Translations under genes and position numbers: made by a program | Shown here: positions 40,673-51,104 of the stretch, in pieces | Numbering within the stretch: the first letter of the stretch is position 1 | Layout: the number at the start of each line of letters is the position of its first letter | NCBI GenBank assembly: GCA_019918135.1 | Contig: WBZZ01005745.1 | Location: forward strand, 55,001-119,000 | DNA length: 64,000 bases | Reading direction: 5' to 3' | Source of the DNA: Paulinella micropora | Lineage: Eukaryota > Cercozoa > Imbricatea > Euglyphida > Paulinellidae | The notes under the pieces: model-generated | What the model saw: the letters and a program-made list of their open reading frames with translations, nothing else | Database searches by the model: none | Told to the model about the DNA's origin: nothing

Positions 40673-43448
40673 GGATTTCAATCACGTCAAATTCACCCGA
40701 GGTAAGCCTAAGCCTTGTGCGCGATGTCTAGACTCATGATCATAATTCATTGTGGCTATAGACGGGGACTTTGCTAAAGACGACATCTGCACCGAAATGG
40801 CGGCAGAACATGCCCCGGGCTTCAAATCCGAAGCGGAAGCACAGGACTGGCGGCGCAGGAGCCGACTGCACCACAAAATCCATCGGACAAACAGAATTTC
40901 AATTATGAGCCTTAAAAGGGGGGCCCCCAACGATCCACATTCTCTGGTTTTCTCTGACGACTTCAAGCCGCCCGTCAAGGTTCCTGGGTGTCGCCGGCTT
41001 GCCAAGGACTTCAAGCAGAAGTCTGTAATGCACCTCTGCATCGGGATGGCAACGCTTTACACCATCGACATGCATTTCATCGTGACTTTCTTGGAGGGCG
41101 CGGTGAAGAAGGGTGTCAACGCAAACATCACCATGCTGGCCGCACTTTTGCACTGTTCAGTGTGGAATCCCGCCACCATGTCGGCGTGGAAGTTATTCCT
41201 CGAATGGGACGGCGGGGGTGAGAACACCGCTTGGCCCATGCTTGGTTTCGGGTCGCAGTGCGCCGACGTAAACCTAATCGGATGGTGGGAGTCCCACCGG
41301 AACCTGCCGGGCATGGGCACGATGGGGACGACCAAGACTTCCGAGTCATGGACATGGGATGGAAGTCGACGTTCTTGACTACCAACTTGGCGCAAGCGCT
41401 GGTGAAGTTTTTGCTGGCGTTCAAGACGAAGCGGGCCCGCTACGTGATCCTGCTCCTGACCTGCAGCTACGACTGGGAGAAATACTACGCACCGTGCATG
41501 AACAAGTTCATCAAGTACTACAAGTTTGAACCAGCCGCTGGCTTGGAAAATTCGCAAGCTCTCCCCTGAGGCCCTTCCTACAGCAGAGCAGAAGCGAAAT
41601 GTAATTTTTCAATACTTATTTATCTCTTTTGTGTGTTGTTTGCATGTTTTCATCTCTCTTTCATTCATATTACTTATTGATCTTTCTAGGGCGACTCCCG
41701 GCTCGAATGGATGGGAGAGCACGACAGCCCGCGCGGCAGGCCCTTGAGCCTCTATGTCAAGCGCCCAGGTATTAACCATGCTTGTTGTGTTTGTAATACC
41801 TTGCTTGCCGAGTCACACTCACATGCATGTGTTTTTCTTGTGTTGCAGAGTACCGGATGCCAATCAAGTTGCATCCAGGCGTTTGGGCGAGTCCCCGCCT
41901 GAAGAAGGACATCCAAGCCATCGCCAAGAAGTACTGCAGCGACACCGAGCGCGCATGGATCGAGGAGATGTTGGCAGCGAACAACTTGACGCGCCTGGAA
42001 ATCGATGGAGAGTACATGCAGGGAAACCTCCCAGGCAAGCCCGCGCACATGACGTGCAAGGACTCGAAAGGAATCGAGTACCGTGCGGAGTTTCGCGTCG
42101 TGGATGATCTTCCTTATAACTTGTGGGAGGTGCCAGCGAAGCGCAAGTAGAAGATCGACAACCTTACATACCTCTCGGAGGAGGAGCGGCTTAACCTGCC
42201 CCGCACGTACTTCTGCAACGATAAAGAAGCACCAGCCCAGCCAGTGTGGGTCGGCGGCCGAGAGCTCACTGCTGAGGAGCGACACGCGCAGGATCTGGCG
42301 ATTGCAGCAGCTGGCGCCCCATGGCGAAGATCAAAAGCCTCCTGAGCGCTGCCAAGAGCAAGGAAGCGTTCGCGGCCAGCCACATGGTTGTGCAAGAGCT
42401 CAAGAGCTGGCTTTCGCAACACGGAGTTGCCACCCAGGACCGAGACAGGAAAGCCTTGAAAAGGCGGCCCTGGTCGACTGGGCCTGGAACCATTTCCAGG
42501 TCTGCGACTGCGGCTTGGAGGACGACGCCGTCCCTCCTCCGATACCATCCGACCGCGACTCGAGCTCAGGTATCGACTCGGACCCCGGTGAATGCTATGC
42601 GTTCCAGGAGGGTAATTGCCCGCGATGTAACAACTGCCGGTTTTCACACAGCGGAGGCGGAGGCGGTGACCGCGGCGGTGGCCGCGGTCGTGGCCGCGGT
42701 CGTGGTCGTGGCCGTGGTCGTGGCCGTGGCCGTGACCGTAGCAGTGGCAGTGGCCGTGGATCAGACTCCGACTCTGACGGTACAGAATTTTTTTATTATA
42801 TGATTCAAGCTCAGTGGTAAATTTATTGTCAGGCTAAGTAATGTAATCATATTGTACGCAGGTGAAGCGGGCGACTGCGGCTTGGAGGACGACGCCGTCC
42901 CTCCGATACCATCCGACCACGACTCGAGCTCGGGTATCGACTCGGACCCCAGTGAGTGCTATGCGTTCCGGGAGGGTAATTGCCCGCGAGGTAACAACTG
43001 CCGGTTTTCACACAGCGGAGGCGGAGGCGGTGGCCGCGGTCGTGGCCGCGGCCGCGGCCATGGCCGTGGATCAGACTCCGACTCGGACGGTACAGAATCT
43101 TTTTATAATATGATCCAAGCTCAGTGTTATTTAATTATTGTCATGCTAATTAACGTAATCATTATGTTGTACATATACGTAGGTAGAGCGGGCGCGGACT
43201 CTGGTGGTCATGGCCGTGGCCGTGGTCGTGGTTAACAACAACCAAAGCGGCCCCGTCGCGTCTTCCGACGTATGGTAGAGGAAGTGGACGAATGGCTGGA
43301 CTCGCGCAAGAACGAGAAGTCCGACTCCGATTCGCTGAGCATATCTTCGAGTGACGCGTCGCAGGAGCAGCGCAGGAGCGGGGCTGCCCGCGGCGGCAGG
43401 GGCAAGCACCAACGATTGCGTTGCCCCTCCGCTGACCAAGATCAATAG
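40673..43448 (+). pseudogene. CCCH zinc-finger/RGG protein gene, copy 1, broken
   Basis: Exons with GT-AG introns: 40673-40701 (cut by the LTR), 40762-41600, 41690-41768, 41849-42779, 42862-43089 and 43183-43235 or on to 43448. The early part is globular, with no known family. Exons at 42480-42779 and 42862-43089 each carry a CCCH finger (CYAFREGNCPRGNNCRFSH type, C-X7-C-X5-C-X3-H) and a Gly-Arg/RGG run ending SDSDSDG; they are a tandem exon duplication. The first finger in this copy reads CPRCNNC. Lesions: frame changes near 41320 and 41545, TAG at 42148-42150, a 1-bp loss near 42325, a frame change near 42450 and TAA at 43233-43235, after which the frame stays open to 43448. Such proteins usually bind RNA. 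Some lesions are shared with copy 2, so decay began before duplication. Confidence 0.6.
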
Positions 43449-44375
43449 TTGCGCCTGCACTGACAAGCAAATTTTGCAAGTAAGTAAACTGTTTGCTTGC
43501 TTTATCAAATTTCAAATGTGGTTTGTTTGTGCAGCATGACCTGTGTCGGAAGCTTCTTATTTCACTTGTCCTGCGCTCACTCATGATTTGTATTCATTTC
43601 GACTCAACAGTCTGCAGTGATTTTTTTAAGCCTGACTTGCTGCAAGGAGATACAAACTGGTTTTCTAGTTCTGTTCTTTGGCGATTCACAGTTCTTTTGC
43701 AACTCGCTGCTATTTTACAATTAATTGAGGGGACCAGACTGAAGCTCTTCTTTTGTAAGGGCGGAACCTTGTGGAACGGGACCTGTCACACCCCACCGCT
43801 CCCCCCCCCCTCACCCGCATGTAAATTTACTTTCTTCCTAGTGTTAAGTGATGGTTTTACTGATGTTAGTGTAGAACTAAAGGTAAAAGCAGCGCAGACG
43901 AAATCCCCACGTTGTGATTAAGGAACGTTGATTTGAACATGAAAAAATAGTGGAAATATGTGATTTTTACGTACAAAATACCGGTTCCGGCAGGTAGAAA
44001 AAAATAAAGTCCCAGCAGTTTCCGATTAGTAAAAACATGTTTTTATTTCATTTTCAGATGATTTACACTCCGGAAACCGGTTCTGCATCATTTCCATGAT
44101 GATTTGAAAAAAATCAGCTTTTTCCCTAAAAAATTTCGGCAAAAATGACCCCCCCCCCTAGTTGTGCGAATTTATTGTTGTCATGGGCAGTGGAGGATGC
44201 AAATATGGGTGTGTCGTCCCGGTAGCCGGATGCTCCGAGTTGGTCGTGCCGGTGATAGGGGTTCCCGAGTTGGTCGCCCCCCAAATGGAAGCGAGGGCGG
44301 TGGCGGGACGTACGGCGAGCTAGATGAGCTCGAGGAGCTATAGGGCGAGCTAGACCACGATTGACGGTGGTGGGA
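43449..44375. other. Spacer after the CCCH gene, no supported gene
   Basis: AT-rich sequence with two C homopolymers (43799-43810, 44151-44158). A plus frame at 43493-43921 has no family resemblance and is probably chance. This stretch is repeated in copy 2. Confidence 0.5.
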
Positions 44376-46037
44376 TCAGTTGCTACCGGTCACAAAAGTC
44401 CACACGTCAAAAGTTTGGCCCGGTTTAGCCTGGTGGTCCTCGAGAGTGCTGCCCGTGATCGTCATGGCTCTGAGCAAGACGTCAGCTCGCCTGGCAATCT
44501 CGATCTTATCAGATGTGAAGATTTTGGCGGCGAAGGTACCATCTACCTAGTGGGCAACTTCGCACATGCGGTCAGTTCGGAACCGCGTGATTTTGAAGTT
44601 GGTGTTGTCCAAGTCCTGTGCTTTGGTTAGGACGTTCCGGACCAAAGTCTCACCATCCGTCCGCCCTTGTTGCGGCTCGGCTTTCACTATCCCGCTCAGG
44701 ACCGCCAGCAACAGCGAAGCAAAATCGGTCTTCACTAAATTGGTTAGGAGCTTCTGCGGGAGGTCGATGATAGAGGAATAGGCCACATCGTGCTCCCACA
44801 TTCACCTGGGTGCGTCCTGTACCAGGTCGACAGTGACGCTGGGGTGCACTATATACCCCAGTCCGCCGCGGATACGAATTGGCGTAACATATAGTGGGGC
44901 AGCTGGTCAACTGTGAGTTTCCTCTGGGCCACCCTAACTTCGCCGTTCATCTGCCAAGTGGGCCAGTCTGTGGTGAGCAGCGTCTGAGATGGCCACCCAC
45001 CCACAAGACTGTTCAGCAGTTGTTTCACATCGGCAACCGTAAGCGCATGACTCGCCACAATTCGATCCAAGGCAGCATAAGCCATTAGGAGCTTAAGGCC
45101 CTCTCGATATGGGGGTCTCGCCGATTGTATGTTTTTCGCGAAATCAAAGTTCACGTGAGCGCAGACAGCTCGTAACGCCCGGCCCGCGTCCACCCGTTTA
45201 TGGCTGGCGTCTTCGGATTTTGTTTTGGGTGACTGATGGCGTTCGAGGTGTGAGTCCCTATCTGGACTGGACTCATTTGTTTCACCTCGTCGACTGGATG
45301 CACGACAAAAAGTGATGATCGAACTACCACCCGGTACGGATGCCCCTCGGTCATCTCCCACGACGTGTACGGCGATTTGGATCCGTAGACAGTCGGAGAT
45401 AGCCTGAAGGATCAGGTCCACCACTGTGAGGTAGTTGGTCACGTAAAGAGTAGCTGCCAGATGAGGGACCACTTGGACTGTGGTATCCGGGTCGGAATTG
45501 TCAAGGAGTGTTCCAGCGCAAGTTCGGATCTTGAGCCATGTGAGGTACCAGTGGTTTCCACCTCGTCAAGGAAATGGACGAGCTCGTCATAGGCTGGGGT
45601 GGATGGTGGGAGTATGGCATCCCGCCAGTGTTTTTGTTCTAACAAAACACAGTCCCACATCCCAGTGACATTGTCAAGGCCCTTGAGAGTGACTGTGACC
45701 CTTGTCATGAGATTGGCTTGGAGGCGGTTGAGGTAATTTTCATCGGGCCAAAAGAGGGTGTCCACATTATTGGCATCGGGGGCAGACACAGCAACAATGA
45801 GAGCTGGATGCTCACTGGCGTATTTATTGCACTGGAGTGTTTGTCGTAACCGTGGGATTTGTTGGTGATAATTATGTTGGCCAGGCCTCGTCGAGGAGCC
45901 TGTCCCGGAACATACACACATCCTCCCAGAGTGTAACAAGCTCCACTATAGATTTGGTTTATATGAACCGTGGGCCACTGGACATCAGACCTATCACCTT
46001 GTCTTTGCCCTCCACCACTATGGTAGCCCTTGTCCAA
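44376..46037 (-). pseudogene. Degraded gene of unknown function
   Basis: Overlapping minus frames read as one protein of about 540 residues with frame changes near 45850 and 45540 and others near 44850. A TAG near 44547 is followed by an open frame to TGA at 44376. Recognisable stretches such as WDCVLLEQKHWRDAILPP, KLLTNLVKTDFASLLLAVLSG and TSDKIEIARRADVLLRAM look like real coding sequence, but I know no family. It lies beside the palindrome array and the CACTA transposase on the same strand and could be a second gene of that transposon. Its 3' end is inside the duplicated segment. Confidence 0.4.
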
Positions 46038-46131
46038 TGGTTGATGTCCCCATACATATTATTATGGATATGAGGGGCTGCCATTGGAAAAGAGTGCTGC
46101 TGTGCAGGGGCAGCAGGAGAACACTACCAGG

Positions 46132-46880
46132 ACATATCGTGCATGACAAGATCATGCTCTAGTTTATTACATGATTATATCAGGTATCCATGATGACGTC
46201 ATGCATACATGATAGTGGCATGTAGTACATGAGATAGAAATTGCCCAAGAACCGTACATGACGAGATCATGTACAGAAATTATACCAGTTTTACATGATG
46301 AAATCATGTAAAACCTGAGTAACTCATGTTTACATGATAAAACCATGCTAAACATGATAAATCATGCACAAAATCCCGTACATGAGAAGATCGTGTACAC
46401 ACATTTTACCAGTTGTACATGATTATATAATGTAGAGCATGATTTCATCATGCCTTCAAACCGAGAACTAAGTGCATGATTATATCATGTACGCAAATCC
46501 ATACATGAGAAGATCATGTTATCAGTTTCACATGATTATATCATGTAAAGCATAAGTTAATCATGCCTTTTAAACCGATAATAAAGTGCATGATTATATC
46601 ATGTACGCAAATTCTATCATGTAATACATGAGTAGATCATGTACGCATGATAAAATCAATGCGAACATTATAGAATCATAAATACATGCTTTTATCATGC
46701 ACTGTCAATAATAGTAGTACATGAGGAGATCATGCAGTTATGATAATATCATGTGGGAAGGGAGGCTAAAAGTACATGGCCTTATCATGTCCCATGATTA
46801 TATCATGTACTGCATGCGTACATCATGTATTCACGATGTACTCACGAGTACATGCTTTCATCATGTCCTGTCAATATACA
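46132..46880. repeat. Array of CATGA...TCATG imperfect palindromes
   Basis: At least twenty copies of an imperfect palindrome of 15-19 bp with consensus ACATGANNAnATCATGT, spaced about 20-40 bp apart over 750 bp. Good examples lie near 46260, 46284, 46425, 46474, 46528 and 46588. Two more lie near 47580-47620 between transposase blocks. Subterminal arrays of short repeats that bind transposase are typical of CACTA/EnSpm elements. Confidence 0.8.
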
Positions 46881-46986
46881 TCATGTCCGGAACAGGGTTA
46901 TAGCTGTGTCAATATTAATTAAATGTCAAGGTACTCAGTACTGTTTACGTTATATTTAATCTTTATTTACTAGTATCAAAAAGAGT

Positions 46987-48696
46987 TTAAAATGCAAGAG
47001 CGGGCATGGCGATTCTTTTGCCTACATCGCAGCTGGCAGTGCCACCCTGATTTTTCAAGACTTTTACGACAGGTGTACAAATGTCTTGTATTTTTACAAA
47101 CCTCAAGGCCCCATGACTGACAGGATCATTGTTCAGCACAACAGACTTGATGCCCACTACTCCGTGATCTAAGACTGGGTAAGGCTGCACTAGCAAAACC
47201 TTGAAAGAACCACTTTTGACAACTGTACTGTCGACCTCTACGTCTAATTCCAAACCCTTCTCCACCCGACACCACTGTCCTGTCTTGAGACGCACAAAAG
47301 AAGCTGAGTGGTCTTGATTTCGATGTGCGTACAAGCCCCGCGAACACACGAACCTCTGCCCGTGCAGCACGAAATCTACAAATTCGCGGCACTTTTTTCC
47401 CTCCACATTGACAGGAACACGCGTTGCCTCACGTGCATACCGCCTGCACATGCACAGTGCGTAAGAACGATGAAACGTGCACATACAGCCAAGCATTTGT
47501 GAAGGTGCACATGCCTGCTGGAACAAGACGTACCTAGGCAGGCAGGCATCTACTGCTGTTCTCATATACTACATTCCAACATGATAGGATCATGTAACAC
47601 ATGATTACATCACGTAGTACATGACACTGTCATAAAATTCCCTTCCTGCCGGAAGGACCAGGACTGAACAAATATTATGTGAGGACAGAGCTCACCAATC
47701 CTCTCCGGTCATGCTCCCCTGGCTGGCAAAAGGCGCTGCAGTGCATGTTCGACCGGAATTCGCACAGAAACGCTTCCAGCGTTGGTCCAATACATGCTGT
47801 GATGCTTCACTCAGTGCCAGACTTGTGACGGTTTGCTGCCAACGCTCCCACGTAGCTGCTGAGCGGACCGCGGTCCTTCCGTCCCGTTGCAGGGTCTGCT
47901 TCCCCGCCAAGATAGGGGAAAAGTGTCTTTTCAAACACCCTTCCATCAGGTGCAGGGCGTCCTCGGGAGTCTGCGAAATGCATTCCCTGTGCACCTCAAC
48001 TAAGCACGGGATGTAGTGGAATCCGTTTTGTGCTCTGCCTGCGATACGCGCATTTTGCCCCAGCCGAACACCATCCCTTTGCGTCTTGCGCCTTGCTGGG
48101 TCCTTTCCCTCTTCAGTTGACCAGTCGAAAGTGCCTGTCTGGACAAACTTGGAACGCAGAAAACACTTGCAGCAGCCTTCGTACCCCAACAATCGATGCT
48201 GCAGGAGTTGGGTCTGGGCTTGGTAGTCAGCGCTTGCAAAGAGGACCTCGTATCGCGCGTTTTTTAGTTCCTCCACCAGGGGCAGGAAGACCGGACGGAA
48301 GTTATTGGGACTCCTGGGGCCCGGGACTATGTCCGACACTAGCGTAAAACGGGGGTCTGCTCGAAGGAAAAAAGGCAGTTTAAGAATTTCTAGAGAGACA
48401 GCGTGCAGACTTTACGTCCCGTACTTGACACCGCAAAAAGCGAGGACCCCGTCAAAGTACAACACAAGGACGATTTCGCTTGGATCTTGCACGTGCTCTC
48501 GCCACGCGGGACATTTCTTCATGTCTGCGGGGACTTGCAGACACTGAATGCGTGTTGCGTCGAGATTTACGTACGGCCGGACAGCTGCAAGAGTGCACAT
48601 TGACACACAGTCAACTGCCAAACGGATTTTTACTACTGTAATGCCCCCAAGGATAGCTCGTAAAAAGTCGGTAATACAACCAAACACAGTCCTCAA
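46987..48696 (-). pseudogene. CACTA/EnSpm Tnp2-type transposase remnant
   Basis: Three minus-strand blocks. 48696-48412 has LVLYFDGVLAF, like the first catalytic-region DG motif of Tnp2 transposases. 48339-47692 has VPGPRSPNNFRPVFLPLVEEL, the hallmark 'GP..P.n...fl.PLveEL' block, then GCCKC and DALHLMEGCLKRHF (cf. 'D.mH.leGv.k'). 47565-46987 is a C-terminal region (RLKTGQWCRVEKGLELDVEV, VQPYPVLDHGVVGIKSVVL) resembling the accessory domain after Tnp2. These blocks are separated by frame breaks. The element cuts and pastes DNA when active. I could not find CACTA termini with confidence. Confidence 0.7.
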
Positions 48697-49200
48697 GAGA
48701 TGAGAATGATGTCTCGCTATATTAGCTCAGTGAAGCCAAAAAGGAAAACGGCAACAGACCAGGAATAAAATGGCATCAGGTCCACTGATCCTGACAAATA
48801 ATACTGAAAAACAAGCTGGTGCACCTGTCACCAGGAAAAGGTACTTTTTACCGGCTATCCGGGGGGTGATGCCTACAGTACCCACTCCCGATTTTATGAC
48901 GGAAATAGCATTTCATCATACACCTTCTGATTTCTTTCTGCAAATAGTATGCGCTATGGAGTCATGCCACACAGCGCATCGATCCACGGATAGACGCTAA
49001 AATAAGATAAATATATCCTCATACGGCACGTCAAAGCGGATTATCCAGCCATTCTTGTAGATTTTTGAACTCCTTCCCCTCAATCTCTCTTTTTTTTCTT
49101 TTTTTTCTCGGCAGTATGTCAAGAACAAACGTACTATTAATAAAGAAATACAAGCAACGTGGTGCTGTAGTACGATTCCCCCTTTGATGTCCTTCTTCTT

Positions 49201-49203
<3 letters not shown>
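48697..49203. other. Spacer, no supported gene
   Basis: No coding sequence or repeat that I can support. Confidence 0.5.
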
Positions 49204-49235
<32 letters not shown>

Positions 49236-49536
49236 CATTATTTGGACACCGTGATAGCCCAGTGGTCAAGTTCTACCATCTGGGCCTGTCGCCAGTTCGA
49301 TTCCCGTCGGTGCCACCAGTATTTTCATTGAACATATCGGTCTATTTCTGGACCAGTATTTTCATTGAACATACCGGCCCGTCTGGAAGTGTTGGAACTG
49401 CCCTTGCGGGGGTGTCATTAGAGCTTATCGTCAATTCTTCGTACTCCCTTCACGGGTGAGACGATGGAGGCGCATGTGCAGAAATGCATCAGCCATTGAC
49501 AGAGAAGCACTATTATCATTATTATTATTATTATTA
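49204..49536 (+). repeat. SINE-like unit with tRNA-like head and (ATT)n tail
   Basis: 49244-49318 resembles a tRNA: A-box-like TAGCCCAGTGG, B-box-like AGTTCGATTCC, an acceptor stem pairing at six of seven positions (GACACCG with CGGTGCC) and a terminal ACCA. The D and T stems do not pair properly, so it is not a working tRNA gene. A body follows to about 49510 and then an (ATT)n tail; another (ATT)n lies in front (49204-49241). This is the structure of a tRNA-derived SINE. Confidence 0.55.
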
Positions 49537-49708
49537 GGGAGTACATAGGCCATCGGTCCTTTCCATGGGCTGATTGGTGTAAAGCTCCTAGAGTAATGTT
49601 CTATGCCGTCACTTCCTTTATTCCACCGATTGGTGTGGAGACTTTCCTTATGGAATGGAGGACTGGATGCACATGGCCTTTTGGCTCAGCAATTGGCAGG
49701 AGATACAC

Positions 49709-49784
<76 letters not shown>

Positions 49785-49956
49785 TAGGGAGTACATAGGC
49801 CATCGGTCCCTTTCCATGGGCTGATTGGTATAAAGCTCCTAGAGTAATGTTCTATGCCGTCACTTCCTTTATTCCACCGATTGGTGTGGAGACTTTCCTT
49901 ATGGAATGGAGGACTGGATGCACATGGCCTTTTGGCTCAGCAATTGGCAGGAGATA

Positions 49957-49958
<2 letters not shown>
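49537..49958 (+). repeat. Direct duplicate of a 172-bp unit, each with an (ATT)n tail
   Basis: Unit 1 (49537-49708) and unit 2 (49788-49958) are almost identical, starting GGGAGTACATAGG and ending GGCAGGAGATACA. Each is followed by (ATT)n (49710-49783 and 49959-50012). No protein is encoded. They look like copies of one short interspersed element inserted into each other's tails, or a tandem expansion. Confidence 0.75.
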
Positions 49959-50013
<55 letters not shown>

Positions 50014-50640
50014 GGAGGGGTGCACAGTATGGCACCCCACGGGAAGAGGAGGTGGTTGGGCCTCTTCCCACTGGTTTCGAGGCTATGTCGTTGTGTTGGC
50101 TCCGAGGCTATGTTGTTGTGTTGGTTCCGAGGCTATGTAGTTGTGTTGGTTCCGAGGCTCTGTTGTTGTGTGGGTTCCGAGGCTATGTCGATGTGGGTTC
50201 CGAGGCTATGTTGTTGTGTTGGTTCCGAGGCCATGTCGTTGTGTTGTTTTTTATAAGACATACACCACGTGGGATCAAAGGGGTATTTACATTCCGCGAT
50301 CTAGGGGTGGTGACGGGTTTCGAGGCGTCCCAGATACTTACCACAAAACGTCCTCATGCGCTGGCAGACCGCATGAAATGTCTGCTACCCCTGTGAGTAC
50401 CTCCATGCGGGACCTACCCAGTCTCGTGGAGCTCTCACGCGGGGAAGATCAATCATTTGTAGTTGATTTCCTGCAAGGTACCCGACACTGTGCGGGTAGT
50501 AGGGACTTCCTTTTGGGGCCTTCTATGCAGGATGGTTAGAGTCACTCTTCCCTCCCCAACATACTCACTGTCCCTGTTGGGTCGAGGGATGGAGGCGCAT
50601 GGCCCTCGGGCTCAGCCATGAAAGATCAATATAATATATA

Positions 50641-50716
<76 letters not shown>
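49959..50716 (+). repeat. Third (ATT)n-tailed unit containing a 27-bp minisatellite
   Basis: Between (ATT)n tracts at 49959-50012 and 50639-50716. About 50065-50245 contains about seven imperfect copies of a unit like GGTTCCGAGGCTATGTTGTT(GTGTT). The part near 50590-50615 (GGAGGCGCATGGCC ... GGCTCAGCCAT) resembles the end of the neighbouring units, so the same family is likely. Confidence 0.6.
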
Positions 50717-50718
<2 letters not shown>

Positions 50719-51104
50719 CAGGGAGATCGTAAGTACATTGTCTTTTTGAATGACATATCCTTGTATAAGGAGGATATCCTATGATATAGTATTAGGGGGC
50801 CAGTCCTAATAGCTATATCCGAAGTCGAGGTGTATGCACCCGACCCTGCGATATACAGACACAAGTAGAGATTGACCGTGCTCAGGTACGACAGTATATA
50901 ATCTATCGTAAAAAATAATTTAATGAAAGTTTCAGAGAACATTTCATTTTCGAGAACATCATCCCAGGACTTGGAAAGGGTCATACCCGGGAACACCATC
51001 GCTCAATACACTAGCGATCCCCGTATACGGTGTAGTATCATCGTCGATCGACCTTTCGCACTCGTATGTTGCGATCGAATGCCAAGTTATATCACTGAGT
51101 CTTT
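50717..51104. other. Spacer, possible gypsy-2 3' sequence
   Basis: No supported gene. By position it could be the 3' non-coding end of the gypsy element to the right, but no polypurine tract or LTR pair is visible. Confidence 0.4.

Larger units (their letters stand above)
34663..44511. repeat. Segmental duplication, copy 1
   Basis: This segment recurs as 54152-64000 in direct orientation with an offset of 19,489 bp (19,488 after a 1-bp deletion near 60534 in copy 2). I counted a few dozen differences by eye. The left breakpoint is at CTGAAGGTTCG; the right one lies beyond the window in copy 2. It carries part of a split gene, the copia/MYND element, the CCCH gene and the start of another broken gene. 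Confidence 0.95.

Noticed and set aside
42148..43235. Reassigned stop codons (TAA/TAG or TGA read as an amino acid)
   Set aside because: In-frame stops in otherwise open genes include TGA (3911, 5217, 53160), TAA (52905, 43233) and TAG (42148), alongside frameshifts. A mix of all three with indels indicates pseudogenes, not a variant code.
43493..43921. Plus ORF after the CCCH gene
   Set aside because: No similarity or splice support, and it crosses a poly(C) run whose length differs between the two copies.
46132..46880. CRISPR-like array
   Set aside because: The repeated motif is short, palindromic and variable, spacing is irregular and the genome is eukaryotic.
47711..48603. Plus-strand ORFs opposite the transposase
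   Set aside because: They are shadows of the minus-strand Tnp2-type blocks, which carry the recognisable motifs.
49244..49318. tRNA gene
   Set aside because: A and B boxes and an encoded CCA are present, but the D and T stems do not pair and no clean anticodon arm forms; a tRNA-derived SINE head fits better.
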